From contig PAHP01000005.1 in NCBI GenBank assembly GCA_002705205.1, forward strand, positions 1 to 64,000: 64,000 nt of DNA, written 5' to 3'. The DNA is from Flavobacteriales bacterium. Its GTDB lineage: Bacteria; Bacteroidota; Bacteroidia; Flavobacteriales; BACL11. Shown here piece after piece: positions 54,822-63,752 of the stretch (positions are counted from its first letter, which is position 1; every line of letters begins with the position of its first letter). The notes under the pieces are model-generated. The model did not search any database. It was not told the origin of the DNA and was given only the letters and a program-made list of their open reading frames with translations. The position numbers and the translations under genes were made by a program.

Positions 54822-56264
54822 TTAAATTTTAACACAAATATTCTTTGGCTCTGTAAAAAAATCTAACGATTTAAAGCCTCCTTCTCTACCAACACCTGAC
54901 TGCTTCATGCCTCCAAAAGGTATTCTTAAATCCCGAAGCAACCATGTGTTTATCCATACTACTCCTGAATCAATATTTGCTGCCACTCTATGCCCTTTAC
55001 TAATATTTTCTGTAAAAATAGATGCCGACAATCCGTACTTTGTAGAATTTGCCATATCAATAACTTCAGCCTCTGTTTTAAAAGGAATTAGCGAAACAAC
55101 TGGGCCAAATATCTCTGTTTGATTAATATCACAATCAGATGATAGCCCTTCAATTATTGTGGGTTCAATATAATAACCATCTTTTAATTCTCCATCTAAA
55201 ATTACACGTTTTCCTCCAATAAGAATTTTGCCTCCTAGCTTCTTAGCCTCTTCAATCTTCGATAATATCTTATTCATATGTTCTTTAGAAACTATTGCTC
55301 CTAAATTTGAACTTATCTCTTTTGGATCGCCTACTTTTAATTTTTTAGTTTTCTCTATTAATGCAATCTTGAATTTTTTGTAGATCTCTTCTTGAATAAA
55401 AAGGCGAGATCCACACAAGCATATTTGTCCTTGATTTGTGAAAGCAGCACGTGCAGCGGTACTAACTGCCTTATCAAAATCAGCATCAGCAAAAATAATG
55501 TTTGGATTTTTACCCCCTAATTCTAACGAAACTTTTTTAAACATTGGAGCTGTTACTCTTGCGATATGTTTTCCTGTAACTGTCCCTCCAGTAAAAGAAA
55601 TAATTGGAGTGTCTATATGAGTGGTAAGCGGATCTCCTATTTTACTTCCTAAGCCATGTACAATATTTAATATCCCCTTTGGTAAGCCAGCCTCAATACA
55701 GATTTTACTTAACATAAAGGCAGTCATAGGAGTGATCTCAGAAGGCTTTGCAACTACAGTGTTACCAGAGGCTAAAGCTGGCGCAATCTTCCAAGTGAGC
55801 AAATAAAGTGGCAAATTCCAAGGAGAAATACAGGCTGCTACACCAACTGGTTGTCGAAGAGTATAATTTATTGCTACACCATCCATTTCATGCATCTGAG
55901 AGCTGTCATGTAGAATAGCTCCTGCAAAAAACCTTATATTAGCTGGTGCCCGTGGTATATCAACATGAGCAGCTAAATTTTCAGGCTTGCCATTATCTTT
56001 ACTTTCAGCTTTTATCAGTTCTGATGAATATTTCTCAATAGTATCTGCAAGTTTCATTAAAATATTTGCACGCTCTTGTTTTGGAGTTTTACTCCAACTA
56101 TTAAATGCTTCTTTTGCTGCTAAAACTGCATTATTTATATCTGACTCTTCAGAGTCAGGGACTAAAGAATATACCTGACCATTAGAAGGATTATAATTGT
56201 CTAAATAATTCCCACTTGTTGGCTCAACTAATTCTCCATTTATATAATTTAAAATCTTTTCCAT
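54822..56264 (-). CDS. nbaE: 2-aminomuconate-6-semialdehyde dehydrogenase
   Basis: A 480-residue NAD aldehyde dehydrogenase. ISPWNLPLYLLTWKIAPAL, the glycine motif SFTGGTVTGKHIA, catalytic Glu in VSLELGGKNPNI and catalytic Cys in NQGQICLCGSR are all present. The sequence resembles the ALDH8/AMSDH branch, and its place between the SDR and the deaminase supports oxidation of 2-aminomuconate semialdehyde. One-base overlap with the SDR gene. Confidence 0.92.
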   Translation of the reverse strand: MEKILNYINGELVEPTSGNYLDNYNPSNGQVYSLVPDSEESDINNAVLAAKEAFNSWSKTPKQERANILMKLADTIEKYSSELIKAESKDNGKPENLAAHVDIPRAPANIRFFAGAILHDSSQMHEMDGVAINYTLRQPVGVAACISPWNLPLYLLTWKIAPALASGNTVVAKPSEITPMTAFMLSKICIEAGLPKGILNIVHGLGSKIGDPLTTHIDTPIISFTGGTVTGKHIARVTAPMFKKVSLELGGKNPNIIFADADFDKAVSTAARAAFTNQGQICLCGSRLFIQEEIYKKFKIALIEKTKKLKVGDPKEISSNLGAIVSKEHMNKILSKIEEAKKLGGKILIGGKRVILDGELKDGYYIEPTIIEGLSSDCDINQTEIFGPVVSLIPFKTEAEVIDMANSTKYGLSASIFTENISKGHRVAANIDSGVVWINTWLLRDLRIPFGGMKQSGVGREGGFKSLDFFTEPKNICVKI

Positions 56265-57043
56265 TATAAACTCTGTGTCCTTCCTCCATCTACCGGAATA
56301 TTAACTCCATTAATATATGAGGCTGCAGGAGTGCATAAAAAAGCTATAGCGTTTGCGACTTCACTAGCTTCTCCAAATCGATTTGCTGGAACAGAAGCTC
56401 TCATAACAGCTGCAATCTCTTGCTCTTTCTTTCCTTGTTTTGCAGCTTTATTAGCAATGATACTTTTTAATCTATTTGTATTTGTAAATCCAGGTAAGAC
56501 ATTATTAACTGTAATCCCATGAGAGCCTAATTCAATAGATAAAGTTTTTGCCCAATTTGCGACTGCTGCTCGTATAGTATTAGAAACCCCTAATCCAGGG
56601 ATTGGGGCTTTTACTGATGTAGAAATAATATTTATAATTCTACCAAAACAGTCTTTCTTCATCCCTTCAACAACCTTCTGAACTAAGATTTGATTATTAA
56701 TCAAATGCATTTTAAATGCATTCTCAAAAGCATTAATATCCGCATCAACAATTGGGCCTCCAGCTGGACCTCCGGTATTATTAATTAAAATATTATAGCT
56801 ACCCTGTAATGAAGCTACAGCTATTTTTAATTTATCTGTATTGGAAAAATCTACACAGACAAAGCTATGCTTCTGACCTATTGATTTATCTAATTTACTT
56901 AACATATCAGAAAGCTTGCTCTCATTTCTAGCCATCAAAGTAATATTTGCCCCCAATTTTGCTAATGCAATCGCAGACGCCTCTCCAATTCCTTGAGTGC
57001 TACCACACACAATGGCATTTTTATTTTTTAAGTCTAAATTCAT
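56264..57043 (-). CDS. SDR family protein lacking the catalytic Tyr/Lys
   Basis: A 259-residue short-chain dehydrogenase-fold protein with an intact cofactor loop (CGSTQGIGEASA) and NNTGG. The usual YxxxK active site is replaced by SNTIR (Ser154, Arg158), while the catalytic Ser region IISTS is kept. The same SNxxR pattern recurs in a known but uncharacterised SDR subgroup. It overlaps both neighbours (ATGA and TAATG), so it is firmly part of the kynurenine operon. Its reaction is unknown; it may be an isomerase, hydratase or non-redox enzyme. Confidence 0.87.
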   Translation of the reverse strand: MNLDLKNKNAIVCGSTQGIGEASAIALAKLGANITLMARNESKLSDMLSKLDKSIGQKHSFVCVDFSNTDKLKIAVASLQGSYNILINNTGGPAGGPIVDADINAFENAFKMHLINNQILVQKVVEGMKKDCFGRIINIISTSVKAPIPGLGVSNTIRAAVANWAKTLSIELGSHGITVNNVLPGFTNTNRLKSIIANKAAKQGKKEQEIAAVMRASVPANRFGEASEVANAIAFLCTPAASYINGVNIPVDGGRTQSL

Positions 57044-58131
57044 ATATTATTATAGTTAAATGAAAGTTTATCTTTTATCTTTTTAGGCAGATCTGGCAAA
57101 TAAGATCTAGATATCATAAGTGTTGCAATATTTGCCAAATCTGTAAATAACTTATGCTTGTCTACAGTCTGCTTTAAATACCCCTGTCCAGAACTGCCTC
57201 CTGTGCCTATTTTTTGTCCAAGCATTTTTTCTACCATCTGGACATGTCTAAATCTCCAAGTAGCAATTTTATGATCAAGCTCAACTAAACTTCTAAGGAA
57301 TTGATATGGTAAATGTAAAATTGGTTGGTCTCTATATAAATTAATTAGTAGGGCAGACATTGTTGCTTTATAAGAAAGTTTTGTCTCTCCTTCTTTGATG
57401 GCTTTATTATGCTCCTCTTCATTTAATACTCGATCAAAATACTTTCTATTTTCATCAATCATTCGTATTCTAAGAGTTCTATCTTCCTCTGTTAAATTTG
57501 CTGATTTAATTCCTTCAATTTCTTTTTCCATCATTTGACTTACAGCTTCTTCATATTTTTTAGTAAAATCAAAACCTTCCATACTTAAAAACGGGATGCG
57601 CTCTAACCATTTCTCTAATAACGAAAATAAAGATTCATTCTCTTCAAGATTTAATATTTCTTCTTTCTTTTTCCCTTCAAACTGAGAGTGATAAGGGCAC
57701 CCTCCAAATTGATGTCTCTTTTCTATTTTTAGCCCTAACATTACCTCTATTTTTCTAAATTGATGCGATTGAAATCCAGAAGCAGGAGACAGATAATCCC
57801 TAAATTCTAAAAAATCTAAAGAAGTCATTGTCTCTAAAATATCTAACTGACCCACAAGAGTATTCATAATTTTATTCACTCTATCCATCCTTCTAACAAT
57901 AACTCCAATATTGCTCTCGTCAATCTGCTTAGCCCTAAATAAAACCATCGTCGAATCTAGCTCGTGTAATATCTGCTTAAACCATAATTCATAGGTTTGA
58001 TGAATAATAATAAAGAGCATCTCCTCATGAGCTGCTTTGCCTTTTTCTTTACTAACAAGATTTTGAGCATCTAATACCTTATCGAGTGAGAGGTAATTAA
58101 TATAGTGAACTGATGATGGTTTTTCTGACAT
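57040..58131 (-). CDS. kynA: Tryptophan 2,3-dioxygenase
   Basis: A haem dioxygenase (363 aa) that opens the indole ring to N-formylkynurenine. Family blocks are MLFIIIHQTYELWFKQILHE, the distal-side region SGFQSHQFRKIE, the proximal haem ligand His in WRFRHVQMVEK, and the mobile loop GTGGSSGQGYL. It is the first kynurenine gene; a 40-base gap separates it from the UbiA-like gene upstream, and no exact TAnnTTTG is evident in that gap. Confidence 0.95.
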   Translation of the reverse strand: MSEKPSSVHYINYLSLDKVLDAQNLVSKEKGKAAHEEMLFIIIHQTYELWFKQILHELDSTMVLFRAKQIDESNIGVIVRRMDRVNKIMNTLVGQLDILETMTSLDFLEFRDYLSPASGFQSHQFRKIEVMLGLKIEKRHQFGGCPYHSQFEGKKKEEILNLEENESLFSLLEKWLERIPFLSMEGFDFTKKYEEAVSQMMEKEIEGIKSANLTEEDRTLRIRMIDENRKYFDRVLNEEEHNKAIKEGETKLSYKATMSALLINLYRDQPILHLPYQFLRSLVELDHKIATWRFRHVQMVEKMLGQKIGTGGSSGQGYLKQTVDKHKLFTDLANIATLMISRSYLPDLPKKIKDKLSFNYNNI

Positions 58132-58171
58132 GAAAGATTTTTAATAAAGCAGTAAAAGTAAGAAATCTGAT

Positions 58172-58990
58172 TTAAAAAATCAATTCTGAAATAAGCAAAA
58201 GAAAATAACTAATAAGACTTAATGATTCCACCCAAAAAGAGAAATATCTTTCTCCTTTTCTTTTATCTGATTTTTGGATAAAAAATGAAGCTAAAATATA
58301 TAGTAAAAGTAATGCTAGTAAATTTGCTAAATTTAAAGTCATCTCAAGGTATTGAATAAAAGCAATTAGCCCACAAATAAAAAGCGCAAAAATAGCAATA
58401 TACTTAGCTCTTTTTACTCCAAAGAATAAAGGAATAGTTATGACATTGCGTAAGTCATACTCAACATCTCTAATGTCAAAAGGTATAGTTATCGAAAAAA
58501 TAAATAGAAAAAGAGACGCGAGTCTAAAAATAATATCTTGAGATATTTGAATGTTGTTTTCTAATACTAAAAGCAGCATAGTACTAACTGACCAAACAAA
58601 AGAAATAATAAAGATTTTTGCAAAAGGAATTTTTCTTATTCCAAATGGATACAAAATAGAAAGAGATCCGGCAAATAAAATAGCAATTTTTGTAGTTGAT
58701 CTAAAATCAAAAAAAAGATATGCACTTGCCGTTGCTGAGATCAACATTAAAAAATAAACTGCTTTTACATTCTTATATAGCCAATCTTTATAATAATGCT
58801 CATGGCCTTTTTTTAACCTAACTACTCTCTGGAAATTATATGCAAATATTGTAGATGAAAAAACAAACTGAGAAATTTTAAGATTAGTTGCTTCTAATAA
58901 TATCTCAGCACTAAATACAAGTCCTAAAACACAAAAAGCCACCCAAATATTACTATTTATAAAAAAACGAATTATTGATTGCACTGCCAA
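58172..58990 (-). CDS. UbiA-like polytopic membrane protein
   Basis: A 272-residue protein with about eight or nine membrane segments. IPFDIRDVEYDLRN matches the second Asp-rich motif of UbiA prenyltransferases, but the first motif (NDxxDxxxD) is degenerate here as YNFQRVVRLKKG. It may be a divergent prenyltransferase or a non-catalytic relative. It lies six bases after leuS and 40 before kynA, so it is probably co-transcribed with leuS. Confidence 0.7.
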   Translation of the reverse strand: MAVQSIIRFFINSNIWVAFCVLGLVFSAEILLEATNLKISQFVFSSTIFAYNFQRVVRLKKGHEHYYKDWLYKNVKAVYFLMLISATASAYLFFDFRSTTKIAILFAGSLSILYPFGIRKIPFAKIFIISFVWSVSTMLLLVLENNIQISQDIIFRLASLFLFIFSITIPFDIRDVEYDLRNVITIPLFFGVKRAKYIAIFALFICGLIAFIQYLEMTLNLANLLALLLLYILASFFIQKSDKRKGERYFSFWVESLSLISYFLLLISELIF

Positions 58991-58996
58991 AAAGTA

Positions 58997-61765
58997 CTAA
59001 ATAACAATATTTACAATTCTTTTAGGCACAACAATAACTTTTTTAGGAGTTTTCCCTTGTAAATAATTAGCTGTTTTCTCATGCTTCAAAACCTCAACCT
59101 CAACCTGATCTTTGTTCATTTCAGAAGGCAATGTTATTTTAAAGCGGGTTTTACCATTAAAAGAAATAGGGTAGTTTATTTCATTCTCTATTAAATAGCT
59201 TGGATTAAATTTTGGAAAAGATGCAAATACAACTGAAGTTTTATTTCCTAATTTTTGCCATATTTCTTCTGAAATATGAGGTGCATATGAGGCTAAGAGT
59301 ATAGTAAATTCTGAAATAATTTCTCGGCTATTACAATTTTGATCTGCTAACTCATTTATACAAATCATAAAGGTACTTACAACAGTATTAAAAGAATGTC
59401 TTTCAATTTCTTCTTCTACCTTTTTGATAGTTTTGTGCAATGTTTTATAATTTTCCTTTGTTGGATTTTTTTCAGATACACTGAAGTTGTTTTCAGTATC
59501 ATGAACTAATCTCCAGTATTTTCTCAGAAAACTATGAACACCCGTAATCCCATTTACATCCCAAGGTTTAAACTGCTCTAAAGGTCCTAAAAACATTTCA
59601 TATAAACGCAAAGTATCTGCCCCAAAATTTTCAATCAAATTATCCGGAGTTTGTACATTATATTTTGACTTTGACATTTTTTCTACTTCATAACCACATA
59701 AATATTTTCCGTCATCGCTAAAAACAAACTCTGCGTCAGAATAATCTATATGCCAATTTCTAAATGCGTCAACATCCAAAATATCATTATCTACAAAACT
59801 AATATCTACATGTAAACGTGTTGTTTTGTAATCTTTTCTTTTGTCAAAGCTTACAAACGTATTCGTATCTTTAATTCTATAAACAAAAGAAGACCTTCCT
59901 AAAATCATCCCCTGATTTATAAGTTTTTTAAATGGCTCATCAAATGATATTAGCCCTCTATCGAATAAAAATTTTGTCCAAAAGCGAGAATATAGTAAGT
60001 GTCCTACAGCATGCTCTGCCCCTCCTATATATAAATCAACTTGACCCCAATATTCTGACTTTTCCTTTGCGCAGAATTCTCCTTTATTATTAGGATCCAT
60101 ATATCTTAAAAAATACCAAGAACTTCCAGCCCATCCTGGCATAATATTAGTTTCCATTCTATCGCCTTCATGCACATTCCAATCTTTCTTTTTTGCTCTT
60201 GCTAATGGGGGCTCTCCACTTGAAGTTGGCAAGTATTTATCGACTGGCGGAAGTGTTACACACTTGTCGTTATCTAAAATATAAGGGACATTGCCTTTAT
60301 AAAAAACTGGAAATGGTTCTCCCCAATATCTTTGTCTGCTAAAAATTGCGTCCCTTAATCTATAGTTTATTTTTCCTTTCCCAAATCCCCCTTCTTCAAT
60401 TTTATAAATAGCTAGACTAACAGCCTTTTTAACAGAAAGTCCATTTAAGAAATCTGAATTCGTAATGCATGCTTTTTTATCTTCATAAGCATTTTGGCTA
60501 ACATCAACATTTTCAAATATATTTAATATCTCTATATCAAAATGATTCGCAAAATCCCAATCTCTTTGATCTCCACATGGGACTGCCATAACTGCTCCTG
60601 TTCCATAAGATGCAAGCACATATTCTCCAATCCATATGGCAACTTTTTTTTCTGTAAATGGATGAATTGCATAAGATCCAGTAAATACCCCACTTACACT
60701 TTTATCTATCTGCCTATCTCTTTCAGATTTTAATTTTGTTTTGCTTACATATTCTATTACATGTGTTCTCTGAGATGGTATAGTGAGCTTATCTACTAAT
60801 GGATGTTCTGGAGACAAAACAATAAAATTAACTGCAAAAATAGTATCTGGCCTTGTAGTAAATACCTCTATCTTATCGTTAGAATTATCAATATTAAAAA
60901 TTACAGAAGCCCCTTTAGATCTCCCTATCCAATTTTTTTGAATATCCTTTATTGATTCTGACCATTCAATAGTTTCTAATCCAGAAATTAAACGATCTGC
61001 ATATGCAGTAATTCGTAAGGACCACTGCTTCATTAATTTTTGTTCTACTGGGTAGCCTCCTCTTTCTGAAAGCCCCTCCTTAACCTCATCGTTTGCAAGC
61101 ACTGTACCTAACTTTTCACACCAGTTTACCCATGTTTCAGACAGAAATGCTAGCCTGTAATTTAATAATATCTTTGCTTTTTCTTTTTCAGAAAAATTAT
61201 CCCATTCAGATGCTGAAAATTGTGGTGTGTTATCATCACAAACTGCATTGGTTTTAGCGTTGCCCGTCTTCTCAAAATCTTCAATTAATTCTGATATTTT
61301 TATAGCCTTATCTCTTTCAATACAATAATACGAATCAAATATCTGCTTAAAAATCCATTGTGTCCATTTATAATAATTTGGATCTGAAGTCTGAATTTCT
61401 CTACTCCAATCATACGAAAAACCAAGCTGATCAAATTGTTTTCTATATCTGTCTGTATTTTCTTTAGTTGCAATTTCTGGATGAATTCCTGTTTGAATTG
61501 CATATTGCTCTGTTGGCAAACCAAAAGAATCATACCCCATTGGATGTAATACGTTGAACCCTTTTGATCTTTTATATCTAGCAAAAATGTCAGATGCAAT
61601 ATAGCCTAGCGGATGACCAACATGCAGCCCTGCTCCAGAGGGATAAGGGAACATGTCTAAAACATAATATTTTTGTTTATTACAATCTTCTGAGACCTTA
61701 TATATTTCCTTTTTTCTCCAGTATTCCTGCCACTTTTCTTCTATTTCCGTAAAATTATATGTCAT
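58997..61765 (-). CDS. leuS: Leucyl-tRNA synthetase
   Basis: Class I synthetase of about 922 residues from the ATG at 61765 (MTYNFTEIEEKWQEYW). The ORF track's start is an ATG five codons earlier; the later one fits the family, and the promoter (61788-61795) would leave it a short leader. The HIGH motif is LHVGHPLGYIASD, the CP1 editing domain (about 225-430) shows TTRPDTIFAVNF and GTGAVMAVP, and KMSKS is KMSKSKYNV. A family-typical insertion with a metal/leucine-specific segment precedes KMSKS. Confidence 0.95.
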   Translation of the reverse strand: MTYNFTEIEEKWQEYWRKKEIYKVSEDCNKQKYYVLDMFPYPSGAGLHVGHPLGYIASDIFARYKRSKGFNVLHPMGYDSFGLPTEQYAIQTGIHPEIATKENTDRYRKQFDQLGFSYDWSREIQTSDPNYYKWTQWIFKQIFDSYYCIERDKAIKISELIEDFEKTGNAKTNAVCDDNTPQFSASEWDNFSEKEKAKILLNYRLAFLSETWVNWCEKLGTVLANDEVKEGLSERGGYPVEQKLMKQWSLRITAYADRLISGLETIEWSESIKDIQKNWIGRSKGASVIFNIDNSNDKIEVFTTRPDTIFAVNFIVLSPEHPLVDKLTIPSQRTHVIEYVSKTKLKSERDRQIDKSVSGVFTGSYAIHPFTEKKVAIWIGEYVLASYGTGAVMAVPCGDQRDWDFANHFDIEILNIFENVDVSQNAYEDKKACITNSDFLNGLSVKKAVSLAIYKIEEGGFGKGKINYRLRDAIFSRQRYWGEPFPVFYKGNVPYILDNDKCVTLPPVDKYLPTSSGEPPLARAKKKDWNVHEGDRMETNIMPGWAGSSWYFLRYMDPNNKGEFCAKEKSEYWGQVDLYIGGAEHAVGHLLYSRFWTKFLFDRGLISFDEPFKKLINQGMILGRSSFVYRIKDTNTFVSFDKRKDYKTTRLHVDISFVDNDILDVDAFRNWHIDYSDAEFVFSDDGKYLCGYEVEKMSKSKYNVQTPDNLIENFGADTLRLYEMFLGPLEQFKPWDVNGITGVHSFLRKYWRLVHDTENNFSVSEKNPTKENYKTLHKTIKKVEEEIERHSFNTVVSTFMICINELADQNCNSREIISEFTILLASYAPHISEEIWQKLGNKTSVVFASFPKFNPSYLIENEINYPISFNGKTRFKITLPSEMNKDQVEVEVLKHEKTANYLQGKTPKKVIVVPKRIVNIVI

Positions 61766-61787
61766 GTTAATAATATTCATCCGCTTG

Positions 61788-61795
61788 CAAAGTTA
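61788..61795 (-). promoter_or_regulatory. Promoter -7 element for leuS
   Basis: TAACTTTG on the minus strand matches TAnnTTTG; it lies 22 bases before the preferred ATG and 7 before the alternative one. Confidence 0.55.
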
Positions 61796-61844
61796 ATGAA
61801 TAACATCAATTAATAATTTGTATTTTTATATTTTAGCACCCTAA

Positions 61845-62723
61845 ATGAGATTAGGCAAAAACAAATCATTAAATAGAAGAATAATTTCATCATCTGCATC
61901 AATAGTAATTAGTCTATCACTAGTTCTTTTTGTAGTAGGACTTCTTGCATTGGTGCTAATAAATGCACAAAGACTATCTGATTATGTGAAAGAAAATATT
62001 GGTTTCACAATAATGCTAGAAAATGATGCGAGTGAAATTGAAACTATCAAATTTGAAAAAGAATTAGATGCAGCTCAATTTGCTAAAAGCACTAGTTTTA
62101 TTACAAAAGAGCAAGCAACTAAAGATTTAAAAACTGACTTAGGAGAAGATTTTGTAGCCTTTTTAGGCTATAGCCCACTTTTAGCTTCAATCGATATAAA
62201 ACTTAATGCAGATTATGCTAATATTGATAGTTTGCAAAAAATTACCTCTGAATTAAATAGACACCCTGTAGTTTTTGAAGCTTATTATCAAAAAGATTTG
62301 GTAGATAAATTAAATAAAAATGTAACTAAACTATCATTCTTTTTATTACTGTTTTGCATACTTCTATTTTTTATTGCTTTTGCACTCATAAACAATACAA
62401 TACGACTTTCTGTTTACGCAAAACGATTCTTGATTAGAACGATGAGGCTAGTTGGAGCAACAAATAGTTTTATTCAAAAGCCTTTTTTAATCAATGGTAT
62501 ATACCAAGGGATCTACAGCTCAATATTTGCCATATTTATGCTTATTGGAACAATCCAATTAATACAAGGGGATACTGCTGAAATGCTTAATATTAATGAT
62601 TTAAAAATAATTGGAGTCGTATTCATTCTTATTTTCCTTTGCGGAATGATTATAAGCATATTGTCAACATTTTTTGCTGTAAAAAAATACATACAACTTA
62701 ACGAAAACGAACTATATAACTAA
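61845..62723 (+). CDS. ftsX: Cell-division protein FtsX
   Basis: The membrane partner of FtsE, which regulates peptidoglycan hydrolases at the septum. The 292-residue protein has one N-terminal TM segment (about 18-40), an extracellular domain (about 45-155) and three C-terminal TM segments with the FtsX-family INNTIRLSVYAKRFLIRTMRLVGAT block. No ftsE is adjacent, as is usual in Bacteroidota. It leads the conserved ftsX-DUF3098-uppP-truB series. Confidence 0.92.
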   Translation: MRLGKNKSLNRRIISSSASIVISLSLVLFVVGLLALVLINAQRLSDYVKENIGFTIMLENDASEIETIKFEKELDAAQFAKSTSFITKEQATKDLKTDLGEDFVAFLGYSPLLASIDIKLNADYANIDSLQKITSELNRHPVVFEAYYQKDLVDKLNKNVTKLSFFLLLFCILLFFIAFALINNTIRLSVYAKRFLIRTMRLVGATNSFIQKPFLINGIYQGIYSSIFAIFMLIGTIQLIQGDTAEMLNINDLKIIGVVFILIFLCGMIISILSTFFAVKKYIQLNENELYN

Positions 62724-62734
62724 AATACACTACT

Positions 62735-62956
62735 ATGGATTTTGCATTTAAAAAAGAGAATTATATTCTATTAATTGTTGGGCTAGCTTTTATAGCTAGC
62801 GGACTTATTTTAATGATTGGAGGCGGGGCAGAAGACCCTTCAGAATTTTCTGCGGAAATTTTTAATTTCCAAAGGTTAACCCTTGCACCTATTTTACTTG
62901 CAACCGGATTTATTATTGAACTATTTGCAATAATGTACAAAAGTAAAAATGCTTAA
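62735..62956 (+). CDS. DUF3098 membrane protein
   Basis: A 73-residue protein with two membrane helices (about 10-30 and 50-68) separated by GGGAEDPSEFSAEIFNFQR, matching DUF3098, a Bacteroidota family nearly always found between ftsX and uppP. Its function is not established. Gaps to both neighbours are 3-11 bases. Confidence 0.88.
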   Translation: MDFAFKKENYILLIVGLAFIASGLILMIGGGAEDPSEFSAEIFNFQRLTLAPILLATGFIIELFAIMYKSKNA

Positions 62957-62959
62957 CAA

Positions 62960-63751
62960 ATGGACATAATCAGTGCGATTATACTTGGAATCATTCAAGG
63001 ACTAACAGAATTCCTTCCTGTAAGTAGTAGTGGTCATTTAGAGATAGCAAAAGCACTGCTAGGAGAAGGCAGGGTAGCTGAAAAAAGCCTACTAATGACC
63101 GTTGTGCTACATTTTGCAACAGCCTTATCAACAATAATCATTTTCCGTAAAGATTTATCAAAAATCTTTCTAGGATTATTTCAGTTTAAAAATAATGACT
63201 CTTTTCAGTATTCATTAAAAATCATTCTATCAATGATCCCAGCAATATTAGTTGGGACAATATTTAATGATGAAATTGAATCTTTATTTGGAGGTGATTT
63301 AGTTTTAGTTGGGGGTATGTTAGTAGTGACAGGACTATTACTTTTCCTTGCTGATAAAGCAAAGGCTTCAGATAAAAATATAGGAATAAAAGAAGCTGTA
63401 ATTATTGGTCTTTCTCAAGCAATAGCTATTCTTCCTGGGATATCAAGATCAGGGGCAACTATTTCAAGCTCTGTTTTACTTGGTGTTGACAAAGAAAAAT
63501 CTGCCCGCTTTTCATTCTTAATGGTAATTCCTTTAATTTTTGGTAAAATGGCTAAAGACATCTTATCTGGAGAAGTTAGTACGGATAGCGCTGATTTTGT
63601 ATCACTTTCTGTTGGGTTTATTTTTGCCTTTTTTACAGGGATGGTTGCATGTAAATGGATGATCAGGCTGGTTAAAAGAAGTCAATTAAAATACTTTTCT
63701 TACTATTGCTTTGCTATTGGTCTCTTAGTAACTGTAACCTCTTTATTATAA
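62960..63751 (+). CDS. uppP: Undecaprenyl-diphosphatase (UppP/BacA)
   Basis: An integral membrane phosphatase that recycles undecaprenyl pyrophosphate for cell-wall synthesis. The two family motifs are present: QGLTEFLPVSSSGHLEIAK near the N-terminus and LPGISRSGATISSSVLLG in the second half. 263 residues with about eight TM segments, normal for the family. It is followed at once by truB. Confidence 0.95.
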   Translation: MDIISAIILGIIQGLTEFLPVSSSGHLEIAKALLGEGRVAEKSLLMTVVLHFATALSTIIIFRKDLSKIFLGLFQFKNNDSFQYSLKIILSMIPAILVGTIFNDEIESLFGGDLVLVGGMLVVTGLLLFLADKAKASDKNIGIKEAVIIGLSQAIAILPGISRSGATISSSVLLGVDKEKSARFSFLMVIPLIFGKMAKDILSGEVSTDSADFVSLSVGFIFAFFTGMVACKWMIRLVKRSQLKYFSYYCFAIGLLVTVTSLL

Positions 63752-63752
63752 A

